Notes: generated by a model from the sequence alone, not told the origin. Positions 1 to 7,688 are shown, counted from the first letter of the stretch. The stretch is DNA of 40,751 nt from Myxococcota bacterium (GCA_023150895.1 JAKLJY010000071.1:1-40751), one strand, 5' to 3'. Translations and numbers: made by a program.

Positions 1-118
1 TCGCCGCCCACGCCGCCGCTGCCGCCGGGCTGCTCGCCACCGCTGCCGCCGCTGCCGCCGGGCTGCTCGCCGCCGCTGCCGCCGGGCTGCTCACCACCGC
101 CGCCACCGCTGCCCCCGG
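1..118 (-). repeat. Tandem repeats coding a GGSGGEQP tether
   Basis: Irregular units rich in CCGCCGGGCTGCTCGCC on the + strand are repeated within the partial lipoprotein gene. Read on the - strand they code Gly-Gly-Ser-Gly-Gly-Glu-Gln-Pro units. The array is truncated by the window edge, so copy number is unknown. Confidence 0.6.
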
Positions 119-227
119 GCGCGACGTCGGCGTCCGCCTTGCCACCGGGCGTGCTCGCGACATCGCCGCAGCCGATTCCGAGCGCCGCGCAGGCGACGAG
201 CGCTCCCGTCCACTTGGTCATCCCCAT
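1..227 (-). CDS. Gly-rich lipoprotein, N-terminal part (runs off the window)
   Basis: The reverse strand opens with ATG at 227, seven bases after a purine-rich Shine-Dalgarno (GGAGGGAG). A second in-frame ATG at 221 is less well spaced. The product begins with a short signal peptide ending in a Cys at residue 20 (LGIGC, a slightly non-standard lipobox), so it is probably an outer-membrane or periplasmic lipoprotein. After about 17 residues it enters a low-complexity tether of GGSGGEQP-type repeats that reaches the window edge, so the functional domain lies outside. The same lipobox-plus-glycine-tether design recurs in four other lipoproteins of this window. Function unknown. Confidence 0.7.
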   Translation of the reverse strand, partial: MGMTKWTGALVACAALGIGCGDVASTPGGKADADVAPGGSGGGGGEQPGGSGGEQPGGSGGSGGEQPGGSGGVGG

Positions 228-590
228 GTTTCAGCTCCCTCCACGGTCAGGGTCACATCGGACCGACCCGGTGCGCGCCCCGTGGGGGCGGCCGCGCCCG
301 TGTCGTCCGTCACCCGGCCTTTGTACCCCAGCTACCCACCTCGGCGGCAACCGTTGTCCGCCATCGGGACGGGAACATCCCCGCCGGCGTCCTGGGCCCT
401 GTGCGCTGGGACGCCGACGGGAATGTCGGACCACCGGGTCTGCCCACCGGTCGAAGCTGGGGGGCGGGCCGCGTCGCCGCGGAGACCGCCATTCCCCCCC
501 AGGACGGAGGCGTTCGTCGCCGTTTGCGTGTTGCGGCGAAGATTTTCGAAAAAAGAGCGTCGGCGCCCGACCTGCTATGCTCTCGTCCCG
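228..590. other. Divergent intergenic region (363 bp)
   Basis: This stretch separates the divergent lipoprotein and the NAGPA-type gene and should hold both promoters. No credible gene is seen, since the open frames here are GC-driven. The only AT-rich patch is the palindrome TTTTCGAAAA at 543-552 followed by further A residues. TATGCT at 576-581 could be a -10 for the rightward gene, but it lies only 10 bp before the ATG and has no good -35. No promoter is called. Confidence 0.5.
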
Positions 591-3182
591 ATGACCACGC
601 ATTCCCACGACACCCGTCCAGGCGGGCGGCCGGCCGCTGGACTGGCCGTCGGACTGGCCGCTGCCGCCGTCGCCGTCACGCTGGCCGCCGGACTGTCCGC
701 GGCCGCCGCCGCGGATACGTGGACGACGCCGCACCCCGGCGTGAAACACCTCGCGCGCACGACGGGTCGGCCGTGGCGCATCAACGCGCTCGTCGTCGAC
801 CTCTGCGCCGCCGGGGTCAGCCTGCGGGCGACGGCGGAGGCCGACCGCTGGCGCACGGTGGGCTCGTTTGCCGACCGGGTGAACGCCGAGGCGGCCATCA
901 ACGGGGACTTCTTCTCGTACGAAACCCACCTGCCGACGGGGCTGGCGATCAGCGGGGGCGACGTCTGGCACGCGGACATGGGGGGCTCGGGCGAGATCCT
1001 GTTCGGGGACGATCGGGCGTTTCTCAACGCCCCGGGCGCGGTCGCGGACCCGCCGGCCTGGGCGCGCGAGGCCGTCTCGGGCCGGCCGCTGCTCGTCGAC
1101 GGGGGGGCGCCGCTGGATGCCTTCAACCGGGCCGACTGCGCGGATCGCCACCCGCGGACGGCGATTGGCCTCTCCGAGGACCGCCGGACGCTCTTTCTGG
1201 CGGTGGTGGACGGCCGCTCGAACGCCAGCATCGGCATGAACTGCGCCGAGCTCGCCGACCTCATGGATGGGCTCGGGGCGCATCGCGCCATGAACCTCGA
1301 CGGCGGCGGGTCGTCGACGATGTACGTGGCCGGGCGCGGGGTGGTCAACGATCCGTCGGACGGCAATCAACGCACGGTGGCCAACCACCTGGGCATTCAG
1401 GCGCAGGGCACGGGACCGGCCGGATCGTGTGCGTTCGATTTCGCCGAGGTCTGGCAGCAGGCCTATCAGCTCGACACGGGCGGGCACACGGACGTGAACG
1501 GCGACGGGCGGGCCGATCTCTGCGCCCGGGCGTCGAACGGCATCCACTGTCGGCCCGCGCTGGCCGACGCGCCCGGTTTCGGCGACGCCTGGCGGATTCC
1601 CGACCTGAGCGACGACGCCGGCTTCGACACCGCGCCCCTCTACGCGACGATTCGCATGGGCGACGTGACGGGCGATGGCCGGGCCGACGTCTGCGCGCGG
1701 CGCTCGGCGGGCTTCGACTGCTGGCCGGCCCTGGCGGCGGGCGGCTTCGGGCCCCCGGTGGCCGGGCCGCGCTGGGCGGACGACAACGGCTGGCGCGCCT
1801 CGAAGTACTACAGCACGATCCGCCTGGCGGACCTCGACGACGACGGACGCCTGGACGTCTGCGCGCGGGCGGCGGCCGGGGTACGGTGCCATCTCGTCGT
1901 TCCCGACGCGGCGGTGCCCGCCGGCATCGCCTTCGGATCGGCCATCGAGGGCCCGCCCCTGACCGACGACGACGGGTGGGGCAATCCGGACAACTTCGGG
2001 ACGATTCGCCTGGGCGACGTGGACGGCGACGGCCGCGCGGACCTCTGCGCCCGCGCAAACGGGGGGTTCCGGTGCTGGCGGTTCCTGGGTGACCGGTTCG
2101 CCGGCGCGGCGATCGAGGGCCCGCCCTTCAGCGACGCCGAGGGGTTCGCCGACGTCTCCCGCTGGAGCACCATCCGCCTGGAGGACCTCGACGGCGACGG
2201 CCGCGCCGACGCGTGCGGGCGCATGACCGACGGCTACCGCTGTTTCCTGGCCCGCGCCGACGGGACGGGTTTCGGGGACGCGCTCGTCGGGCCGGCGTTT
2301 CGCGACGACAACGGCTGGGGCGACCACGACAACTACGGCTCCTTGCAGATCGCCGATGTCGACGGCGACGGCCACAAGGACGTCTGTGCGCGCTCGGGCG
2401 CCCGCTTCCACTGCTGGCTGTGGGACGGCGCCGGGTGGGGAAACCGCATCGACGGCCCGACGCTGTCGGACGACAGCGGGTGGGGTCACCACGTCTACAA
2501 CACCGCGATCCGGGTGGCCGACGTCACCGGCGACGGGCGGGCGGACGTCTGCGCCCGCGCGGCGGCGGGCATCGACTGCTGGGTCTCCGACGGCGCGACG
2601 ATTCTCGAACACTTCGACGGGCCGGCCTGGTCGAACGACTCGGGCTGGTCGGCCCTCAAGTTCTTCAGCACGCTGCGTCTGCGCTCGCGACCGAGCCCGG
2701 CCGAGCGCTGCAACGGGCGCGACGACGACTTCGACGGCGAAACGGACGAGGGGTGTCTGGCACCGGACGCCGGGCTGCCGCCCCCCGCGGAGGTGCCGGA
2801 CGCGGGCGCAGCCGAGCCCCCCTCGCCGGGCGACGATGCCGCTGCGCCGCCCGGACCGGGCGTGGATGCGCGGACGGTGACCCCGGGGGACGACGCGACG
2901 GGTCCGGCCGTCGGTGGCGACGCACGCCTGCCCGGACCGCCCGGCGACGGCGGCCCGGACGCCTCGGCGCCCTGGGCGAGGCCGGATGCGCTGCGCCCCG
3001 GGGTCCGCGGGGATGCTGCGCCGGCGGCGGTCGGCGGTCCCGCCAGTGAGCGCGCGGCCTACGCCGGCGACTGCACGCTCGGCGCCCGTGCCGGCGACGT
3101 GCGCCGCGTGGCCCCGCTCTGGGGCCTCGTCGGGCTGGCGGTGGTGTTCCGCCGACGCCGACGCGGGCCGCCCCGGTGCTGA
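591..3182 (+). CDS. Secreted NAGPA-type phosphodiester glycosidase with FG-GAP repeats and MYXO-CTERM tail
   Basis: The open frame extends upstream, but ATG 591 is chosen because a long Ala-rich signal peptide (residues 14-41) follows it; no clear Shine-Dalgarno is visible. Residues 60-270 match the phosphodiester glycosidase/NAGPA (DUF2233) family: INGDFF at 103-108, NLDGGGSS at 235-242 and VANHLG at 263-268. Seven repeats of the type D(V/L)xGDGRADxCAR, about 50-60 residues apart, form an FG-GAP/VCBS-like propeller. A putative metal-binding motif (CNGRDDDFDGETDEGC) and a Pro/Asp/Ala-rich linker follow. The end has Cys, a hydrophobic segment (LWGLVGLAVVF) and RRRRR, as in MYXO-CTERM sorting signals. 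I infer a cell-surface protein. NAGPA relatives hydrolyse phosphodiester-linked sugars, but the substrate here is unknown. Its last 7 bp overlap the next gene. Confidence 0.85.
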   Translation: MTTHSHDTRPGGRPAAGLAVGLAAAAVAVTLAAGLSAAAAADTWTTPHPGVKHLARTTGRPWRINALVVDLCAAGVSLRATAEADRWRTVGSFADRVNAEAAINGDFFSYETHLPTGLAISGGDVWHADMGGSGEILFGDDRAFLNAPGAVADPPAWAREAVSGRPLLVDGGAPLDAFNRADCADRHPRTAIGLSEDRRTLFLAVVDGRSNASIGMNCAELADLMDGLGAHRAMNLDGGGSSTMYVAGRGVVNDPSDGNQRTVANHLGIQAQGTGPAGSCAFDFAEVWQQAYQLDTGGHTDVNGDGRADLCARASNGIHCRPALADAPGFGDAWRIPDLSDDAGFDTAPLYATIRMGDVTGDGRADVCARRSAGFDCWPALAAGGFGPPVAGPRWADDNGWRASKYYSTIRLADLDDDGRLDVCARAAAGVRCHLVVPDAAVPAGIAFGSAIEGPPLTDDDGWGNPDNFGTIRLGDVDGDGRADLCARANGGFRCWRFLGDRFAGAAIEGPPFSDAEGFADVSRWSTIRLEDLDGDGRADACGRMTDGYRCFLARADGTGFGDALVGPAFRDDNGWGDHDNYGSLQIADVDGDGHKDVCARSGARFHCWLWDGAGWGNRIDGPTLSDDSGWGHHVYNTAIRVADVTGDGRADVCARAAAGIDCWVSDGATILEHFDGPAWSNDSGWSALKFFSTLRLRSRPSPAERCNGRDDDFDGETDEGCLAPDAGLPPPAEVPDAGAAEPPSPGDDAAAPPGPGVDARTVTPGDDATGPAVGGDARLPGPPGDGGPDASAPWARPDALRPGVRGDAAPAAVGGPASERAAYAGDCTLGARAGDVRRVAPLWGLVGLAVVFRRRRRGPPRC

Positions 3183-4915
3183 GAACCCCGCCGCTCTTTC
3201 TGCTCTGGCCCCACCTGCGCGCCGCCGCCAACGCGGGCCGCTCGCGCGACGGGCGCAGCCGCGTGCGCCTCGCGCTCTTCGCGGTGCTCGGCCTGGCGTT
3301 CATCGCCCTGGCGTTCTTCGGCGCCCGCTGGATGTTCTTCAAGTTCTCGGCCGTCGAGTACCTCGCCGAGCTTCTCATCCGGCGGGTGCTCGGTCTCGTA
3401 CTGCTGTTCTTCTCGGGCCTGCTCGTCTTCAGCAGCCTGATCACCGCCTTCTCGACGTTCTACCTGGCCGACGATCTGCCGCTGCTCATCACGGCGCCGG
3501 TGCCCGTTCGGCGACTCTATCTGGCCCGCCTGGCCGAAACCTGGGCGCAGGCCTCGTGGATGATGCTGGTCTTCGCGTTGCCGGTGGCCGCGGGCTGCGG
3601 TCCGGTGCTCGGCGCACCGCTCTGGTTCTACCCGCTGCTCGTCGCCCTGATGATCCCGCTCACGATCATGTGTTCCACGGCGGGGGCGGCGGGGGCCATG
3701 CTCCTCGCGTGGCTCTTGCCGGCGCGGCGCACGCAGGACGTCCTGGTGGTGCTCGCGCTCGTCGCGTTCCTCGTGCTCTACGTCGCCTTTCGACTCGCCG
3801 AGCCCGAGAAACTGCTGGATCCGGCGGGCTTCGACCGGCTCGTCGCCCTCATCGGCAGCCTGAAGAACGAGGGCGGCTTCACGACGCCCGCCGACTGGTA
3901 CGTCGCGGCGCTTTTCGGGGCGCTGCGGCTCGACACGGGGCCCCGCGATGCGGACGCCGTGCGCGGCGCGGTGGGGCCCGCGCTGGCGCTGGTCAGCGGC
4001 GCCCTCTCGTCGCTGTTCGTCGGCGGCTGGCTGGCCCGCGCCGTCTACTTCCGGAGCTGGTCCGTCTCTCAGGAGGGGCGGACCGGGGATGAACGCAGCC
4101 GGCTCGCGCGGCTGATCGGCCTCGTCGTCCCGGCGATCTCGAAGCCGAGGCGGCCGCATCCGTTCGACGGGCCGGGGGTGGCCATTCGCTGGCGCGACAC
4201 GCGCGTGTTCCTGCGCACGACGAGTCAGTGGACGCAGCTTCTGCTCATCGCCGCGCTGGTGGTGGTCTATGTGTTCAACTTCAAACACTTCCGCACGTTG
4301 GTCGAGGCGGGCCAGATCGGGCCGACATTCCTCCTGTTTCTCAACTACGTGCTCTCGGTCTTCGTCGTGACGACGCTGGAGGCCCGGTTCCTGTATCCCG
4401 CGGTCAGCCTGGAGGGACGCGCCTTCTGGGCGGTGCAGGCAGCGCCGGTGCGGGCGCGCGAGCTCATCGATGCAAAGGTCCGGTGGGGGCTCTGGCCGCT
4501 GCTGGCCGTCTCGACGGCGTTGTCGGTCGGCAGCGGGTGGCTCTCGGGCGCCGGTCCCGTCGGGGCGCTGTCGGTCGGTTTTCTGGCCGGGCTCTCGACG
4601 TGGTCCCTCACCGGGCTGGCCGTGGGCATGGGCGCCGCGGAGCCCCGGTTTCACGAGGACAACCCGGCACGCATCGCCAGCAGTGTGGGCGGCGTTCTCT
4701 TCATGTTGCTCGGCCTCGCCTACATGGTCGCGATGGTGTTCCTGCTCGTCGGTCCCCTCGGCGCGCTCGCGTATCATCTCCAGACCGGCTACGTGCCCGA
4801 AGCACGGCGTCTCGCACTCGATGTCGTGCGCGTCGTGGGGGCCGTGGGGCTCTCCGGGTTCACGCACTTGTATCCCCTGCGCCGCGGCGCCACCCGGTTG
4901 GAGACGCTCCCATGA
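3176..4915 (+). CDS. ABC transporter permease-like membrane protein
   Basis: GTG at 3176 overlaps the stop of the preceding gene and is the only start that keeps the N-terminal region before the first membrane segments. The 579-residue product is strongly hydrophobic with roughly 10-12 predicted helices: clusters at about 29-48, 65-95, 120-210 and 275-295, and more in the C-terminal half. It resembles the large exporter membrane subunits of the ABC_tran_2 type that pair with a separately coded ATPase. The next gene codes that ATPase and starts within this gene's stop codon (ATGA), so the two are almost certainly co-translated as one transporter. The substrate cannot be told from sequence. Overlap with the upstream surface-protein gene suggests one transcript, but that does not prove a shared function. 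Confidence 0.75.
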   Translation: MLRTPPLFLLWPHLRAAANAGRSRDGRSRVRLALFAVLGLAFIALAFFGARWMFFKFSAVEYLAELLIRRVLGLVLLFFSGLLVFSSLITAFSTFYLADDLPLLITAPVPVRRLYLARLAETWAQASWMMLVFALPVAAGCGPVLGAPLWFYPLLVALMIPLTIMCSTAGAAGAMLLAWLLPARRTQDVLVVLALVAFLVLYVAFRLAEPEKLLDPAGFDRLVALIGSLKNEGGFTTPADWYVAALFGALRLDTGPRDADAVRGAVGPALALVSGALSSLFVGGWLARAVYFRSWSVSQEGRTGDERSRLARLIGLVVPAISKPRRPHPFDGPGVAIRWRDTRVFLRTTSQWTQLLLIAALVVVYVFNFKHFRTLVEAGQIGPTFLLFLNYVLSVFVVTTLEARFLYPAVSLEGRAFWAVQAAPVRARELIDAKVRWGLWPLLAVSTALSVGSGWLSGAGPVGALSVGFLAGLSTWSLTGLAVGMGAAEPRFHEDNPARIASSVGGVLFMLLGLAYMVAMVFLLVGPLGALAYHLQTGYVPEARRLALDVVRVVGAVGLSGFTHLYPLRRGATRLETLP

Positions 4916-5673
4916 CACCGCTGCTCTCGCTGCGCGCCGTGACGAAACGGTACGGTGCGTTCACCGCGGTCGATGCGTTGACGCTCGACGTCCCGCCGGG
5001 TTGCGTTTTCGGGTTCCTCGGACCGAACGGCGCCGGCAAGACGACGACCATGAAGATGGCGGCGGGGCTGATCAGACCGACGTCCGGGGCGCTGCTCGTG
5101 GACGGCCTCGACGTGGCGCAGGCGCCGCTCGAGGTGAAGCGGCGCATCGGATATGTCCCCGACCGGCCGCATCTGTACGAGCGTCTGACGGCGTTGGAAT
5201 ACATGTATTTCGTCGGCGGTCTGTATCGGCTGCCGGCGGCCCTCGTCGAGGTGCGCTCCATCGAGTTGCTGAGCCTCTTCGGGCTCGGCGAGAAGCTCGA
5301 CGCGCTCATCGAGAGTTTCAGTCACGGCATGAAGCAGCGCCTCGTGATGGCGTCGGTTCTCTTGCACGAGCCGCGGCTGCTCATCGTGGACGAGCCGATG
5401 GTGGGGCTCGATCCCCGGGGGATTCGATTGCTCAAAGACATCCTGCGCGACTATGCGCGGACGGACGGACGCAGCGTCGTCTTCAGCACGCACACGCTCG
5501 TCGACGCCGAGGAGGTCTGTGACGTCGTCGCCATCATCCACCGGGGTCGGATTGTCGCGCACGGCCCGCCGGCGGACCTGATGGCCCGGGAGGGCGCCGA
5601 GCGCGCGCGCCTCGAGGAGGTCTTCCTGGCGCTGACGGCGGAGACGGCCGGCGCGGGGGAGGGGCCCGGCTGA
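4912..5673 (+). CDS. ABC transporter ATP-binding protein
   Basis: ATG 4912 overlaps the permease stop (ATGA). The 253-residue protein is a complete nucleotide-binding domain: Walker A GPNGAGKT at 37-44, an ABC signature reading SHGMK at 137-141 in place of LSGGQ, Walker B LLIVDEP at 156-162 followed by GLD, and the switch His in FSTH at 194. The Q-loop position (YVPD, 81-84) has Asp rather than Gln, which is common among exporter ATPases of the CcmA/NatA type. It should energise the membrane subunit coded just upstream. Part of the 3' end of this gene, from the residues after Walker B onward with an internal deletion, recurs as a decayed copy at 7434-7635. Confidence 0.9.
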   Translation: MTPLLSLRAVTKRYGAFTAVDALTLDVPPGCVFGFLGPNGAGKTTTMKMAAGLIRPTSGALLVDGLDVAQAPLEVKRRIGYVPDRPHLYERLTALEYMYFVGGLYRLPAALVEVRSIELLSLFGLGEKLDALIESFSHGMKQRLVMASVLLHEPRLLIVDEPMVGLDPRGIRLLKDILRDYARTDGRSVVFSTHTLVDAEEVCDVVAIIHRGRIVAHGPPADLMAREGAERARLEEVFLALTAETAGAGEGPG

Positions 5674-5755
5674 CTCCCCGTCTCCGGACCTGCCACCAGT
5701 GCACTCGGGTCTCGTCGTTTCCCGCATGCCGAAAGTGACCTCCGTCAAGCCGGAC

Positions 5756-5797
5756 ACGTTTCGGACCGCCGCAGGTTGACCCCGTCTCCCGAAACGT
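5756..5797. promoter_or_regulatory. Inverted repeat downstream of the ABC operon
   Basis: ACGTTTCGG (5756-5764) and its perfect reverse complement CCGAAACGT (5789-5797) flank a 24-base loop, and a further GGA/TCC pairing is nearly possible. It lies between the ABC ATPase stop and the small secreted ORF. There is no T-tract, so it is not a standard intrinsic terminator. It could be an operator with widely spaced half-sites or an RNA stem. Confidence 0.35.
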
Positions 5798-5835
5798 CCT
5801 ACGGTGACCTCGGGTCGAACGAAAGGGGTCCGATC

Positions 5836-6034
5836 ATGAAACTTCGACCAGTCCAGTCCAGTTCGGGCAATCGTGGGCGCTTTCTTGCTGACGGCGCTGG
5901 CTGCGCCGCGGCCATCGGCCGCTGAGAGTTGGTCGGCGCCGGCCTCATGCAGCGACGACGCGTGCATCGACGTTCGTCTGGACGACGACGTCGTCGTGGC
6001 CAGGCCCGCGAACGCCGGGGAGGTCAGCCCATGA
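5836..6034 (+). pseudogene. Small secreted protein, frameshifted in the signal peptide
   Basis: ATG 5836 is preceded by an excellent Shine-Dalgarno (AAAGGGG, 7 bases away), but its frame stops after 29 codons. Another frame, open from 5861 to the TGA at 6034, codes the rest of a typical signal peptide (VRAIVGAFLLTALAAP, then SAAES) and a short acidic mature part with two Cys (SCSDDAC) ending DDDVVVARPANAGEVSP. Three copies of CCAGT (5848-5862) sit exactly where the frames part. A fourth copy, or loss of one base, would join them into one protein of about 67 residues. The stop overlaps the next lipoprotein ATG (ATGA), as expected of a real upstream gene. It may be a broken gene, a phase-variable one or a sequencing error. 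Function unknown. Confidence 0.5.
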
Positions 6035-6510
6035 AAAGCCGAACGCTCCTCCTCAGCGTCCTCGCGTTCTCCGCGTGCGTGGCGGACCCCGAGCCTGATC
6101 GCCCCGACGCCTCGGGCGCGGGCGGTGCGAGCGAGTCGGGCGGCGCAAGCGGTTCGGGCAGCGAACACGCGTCGGGCGACGCGTCCGCCGACGCCCTTCT
6201 GCACGAGCCGGATGTGGATCCGCGGCCGAACTGTGTCGCGCCGGTCGATGGCGAGTGTCCGGACGACGTCGAGGTCATCCTGTACGGTTCTGTCTGGGAT
6301 CCGCAAGAGGGCTGTTGGCACCGCAACGAGATCATCAGCTGCCTCCACAATGTCGGGCGATCTCTAGGGGAGGCCAAGTTCTGCCGTGAAGACGGGACGC
6401 CGTTCTGGGTGGGCGAAATCGGATGTATTCCGTTTTCATACCGGAACTGTTCCCCCTCTGAAAGCGACGCAACCACGCCCGTGACCTGTCCCGATGAGTA
6501 GGTGCCGGCC
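6020..6510 (+). repeat. Tandem duplication, copy 1
   Basis: This copy starts at GAGGTCAGCCCATGAAA and ends at GAGTAGGTGCCGGCC, covering one lipoprotein gene with its ribosome-binding region and a few bases past the stop. The same borders enclose a diverged second copy at 6593-7104. The 82 bp between the copies are not shared. Confidence 0.7.
6031..6501 (+). CDS. Small Cys-rich lipoprotein (paralog A)
   Basis: ATG 6031 lies 8 bases after GAGG and overlaps the stop of the frameshifted ORF upstream. The 156-residue product has a short signal peptide ending in SVLAFSAC (lipid-modified Cys16 expected, with Phe at -3 making the lipobox non-canonical). A Gly/Ser/Ala tether (GGASESGGASGSGS) and an Asp-rich segment follow. 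The C-terminal domain of about 85 residues carries spaced Cys residues and the motifs CVAPVDGECP, WDPQEGCWHR and FCREDGTPFWV. It is clearly paralogous to the next gene and the conserved Cys suggest a disulfide-bonded periplasmic or surface fold. I do not recognise a named family. Confidence 0.75.
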   Translation: MKSRTLLLSVLAFSACVADPEPDRPDASGAGGASESGGASGSGSEHASGDASADALLHEPDVDPRPNCVAPVDGECPDDVEVILYGSVWDPQEGCWHRNEIISCLHNVGRSLGEAKFCREDGTPFWVGEIGCIPFSYRNCSPSESDATTPVTCPDE

Positions 6511-6592
6511 GCGAACCTCGTAGGCGCGCAACGCTCGGCCAGCAGCGCAGGCCACCGCCATGCCGGGCATGACGAACTCACTCCTCGTCTCA

Positions 6593-7104
6593 GAGGTCAG
6601 CCCATGAAACGCCGAACGTTCCTCCTCAGCGTCTTCGCGCTCTCCGCGTGCGTGGCGGACCCCGATCCTGATCGCCCCGACGCCTCGGGTGGGGGCGGCG
6701 CAAGCGGTTCGGGCGGCGCGAGCGGTTCGGGCGGTGCGAGCGGTTCGGGCGGCGAGCACGCGTCGGGCGACGCGTCCGTCGACGCCCTTCTGCACGAGCC
6801 GGATGTGTATTCGGGGCCAGGCTGCGTATCGCCGGTCGATGGCGAGTGTCCAGAGGGCACAAACCACATCACGTATGGCGGCGTCTGGAATCCGCAAGAG
6901 GGCTGTTGGCGCCGCGAGGTCATTCTGAGCTGCTTCCTCGATGACTTGCTTCGCGCTTTCGGGGAGGCCACGTTCTGTCGCGAAGACGGGACGCCGTTCT
7001 GGGTGCCGGAAATCGGATGTATTCCGTTTCCTGCCCGGATGTGTACCTCCGCTGAATTGGACGCAACCGCGCCCGGGGTCTGCCCCGCTGAGTAGGTGCC
7101 GGCC
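6593..7104 (+). repeat. Tandem duplication, copy 2
   Basis: This is the partner of 6020-6510, with the same left (GAGGTCAGCCCATGAAA) and right (GAGTAGGTGCCGGCC) borders. It is longer because the GGASGSGG-coding repeat has gained units. Immediately past its right border lie a truncated minus-strand frame and the decayed ABC ATPase fragment, which points to a rearranged junction. Confidence 0.7.
6604..7095 (+). CDS. Small Cys-rich lipoprotein (paralog B)
   Basis: ATG 6604 has the same upstream sequence as its paralog. The 163-residue product has a canonical lipobox (ALSAC, Cys16), a longer tether made of repeated GGASGSGG units, and the same Cys-rich C-terminal domain: CVSPVDGECP, WNPQEGCWRR, FCREDGTPFWV and a final VCPAE. 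Differences from paralog A are spread along the gene and both frames are intact, so both copies seem to have been kept under selection since duplication. Function unknown. The neighbouring paralog and secreted ORF suggest a small surface-exposed module. Confidence 0.75.
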   Translation: MKRRTFLLSVFALSACVADPDPDRPDASGGGGASGSGGASGSGGASGSGGEHASGDASVDALLHEPDVYSGPGCVSPVDGECPEGTNHITYGGVWNPQEGCWRREVILSCFLDDLLRAFGEATFCREDGTPFWVPEIGCIPFPARMCTSAELDATAPGVCPAE

Positions 7105-7371
7105 ACCCGCCGTCCCCGACCGCCGGTCTCGAAGCCGCGCCAACCGCGCGAGCATCCCGAGCACGCGATCGACGAATTCGGCGATGCCGCGGCCGACCTC
7201 GCGGACGTCGGGTGCGCTGTGGATGTACGCCGTGATGCTGGCGACCCGATGGGCGGCGTCGACGCAGGCTTCGCCGACCGGGCAGGCGACGTGGACGGCG
7301 CCCTGGCCCTCGACACCGGTGGAGTTCATCTGCCGGACACAGGTGTGGGCGGTGGGCGTGAGGTTGGTCAT
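7096..7371 (-). pseudogene. Truncated minus-strand reading frame
   Basis: From ATG 7371 on the reverse strand, about 90 codons read as a plausible protein start with Cys residues in the first half (AHTCVRQMN, VACPVGEACVDAAH) and a helical stretch (EFVDRVLGMLARLARL). Codon third positions are mostly G or C as in neighbouring genes, and the opposite frames are Arg/Pro/Ser-rich shadows. The frame then continues antisense through lipoprotein B, which is unlikely to be coding, so the gene seems cut at the duplication border near 7096. No clear Shine-Dalgarno and no family recognised. It could still be spurious. Confidence 0.35.
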
Positions 7372-7433
7372 GTGGTCGGCCCTGCGGCCGGGAACCGCCG
7401 TATCGAGGGGGTGGCTTCCGGAGGGCGTGACGA

Positions 7434-7635
7434 ATGCGGCGGCATCCGGCGCTTGAAGGACCTCCAGCGCGCCGCCGGGGAGGTCTGCGACGTCGGCGGC
7501 ATCATCCATCGCGGGCGCATCGTGGCGCAGGGGCCGCCGGCGGAGCACAAGGCGCGCGAGGGGGCCGAACGGGCGCGCCTCGAAGACGGCTTCCCGTCGC
7601 TGACAGCGGAGACGGCCGGGGGGGGGCCCTGCTGA
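7434..7635 (+). pseudogene. Decayed 3' fragment of an ABC transporter ATPase gene
   Basis: The frame reads GGIRRLKD, skips roughly 20-25 codons, then EVCDVGGIIHRGRIVAQGPPAE, AREGAERARLED and LTAETAGGGPC. This follows the end of the intact ATPase at 4912-5673 (RGIRLLKD, EVCDVVAIIHRGRIVAHGPPAD, AREGAERARLEE, LTAETAGAGEGPG). The missing part includes the switch-His region. Walker A, signature and Walker B are absent, so no function is possible. Similarity continues past the stop (CTCTCCGTCCCCGG against CTCCCCGTCTCCGG). Many differences show an old duplication or descent from a lost paralogous transporter gene. Confidence 0.8.
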
Positions 7636-7682
7636 CTCTCCGTCCCCGGGTCTTTCCCTACGGACAGGGTGCGCGTCGGCCT

Positions 7683-7688
7683 GATAAT
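7683..7688 (+). promoter_or_regulatory. Possible -10 element (GATAAT) before the histidine kinase gene
   Basis: The only AT-rich patch between the ATPase remnant and the kinase start contains GATAAT, five of six matches to TATAAT, within TGATAATTTTGAA. It lies about 60 bp before the chosen start at 7750. No convincing -35 was found, so this is tentative. Confidence 0.25.

Noticed and set aside
7096-7635. One plus-strand gene of 179 codons from ATG 7096
   Set aside because: Only its 3' third resembles a known protein (the ABC ATPase end). The first part is a shadow of the minus-strand frame and has no family features.
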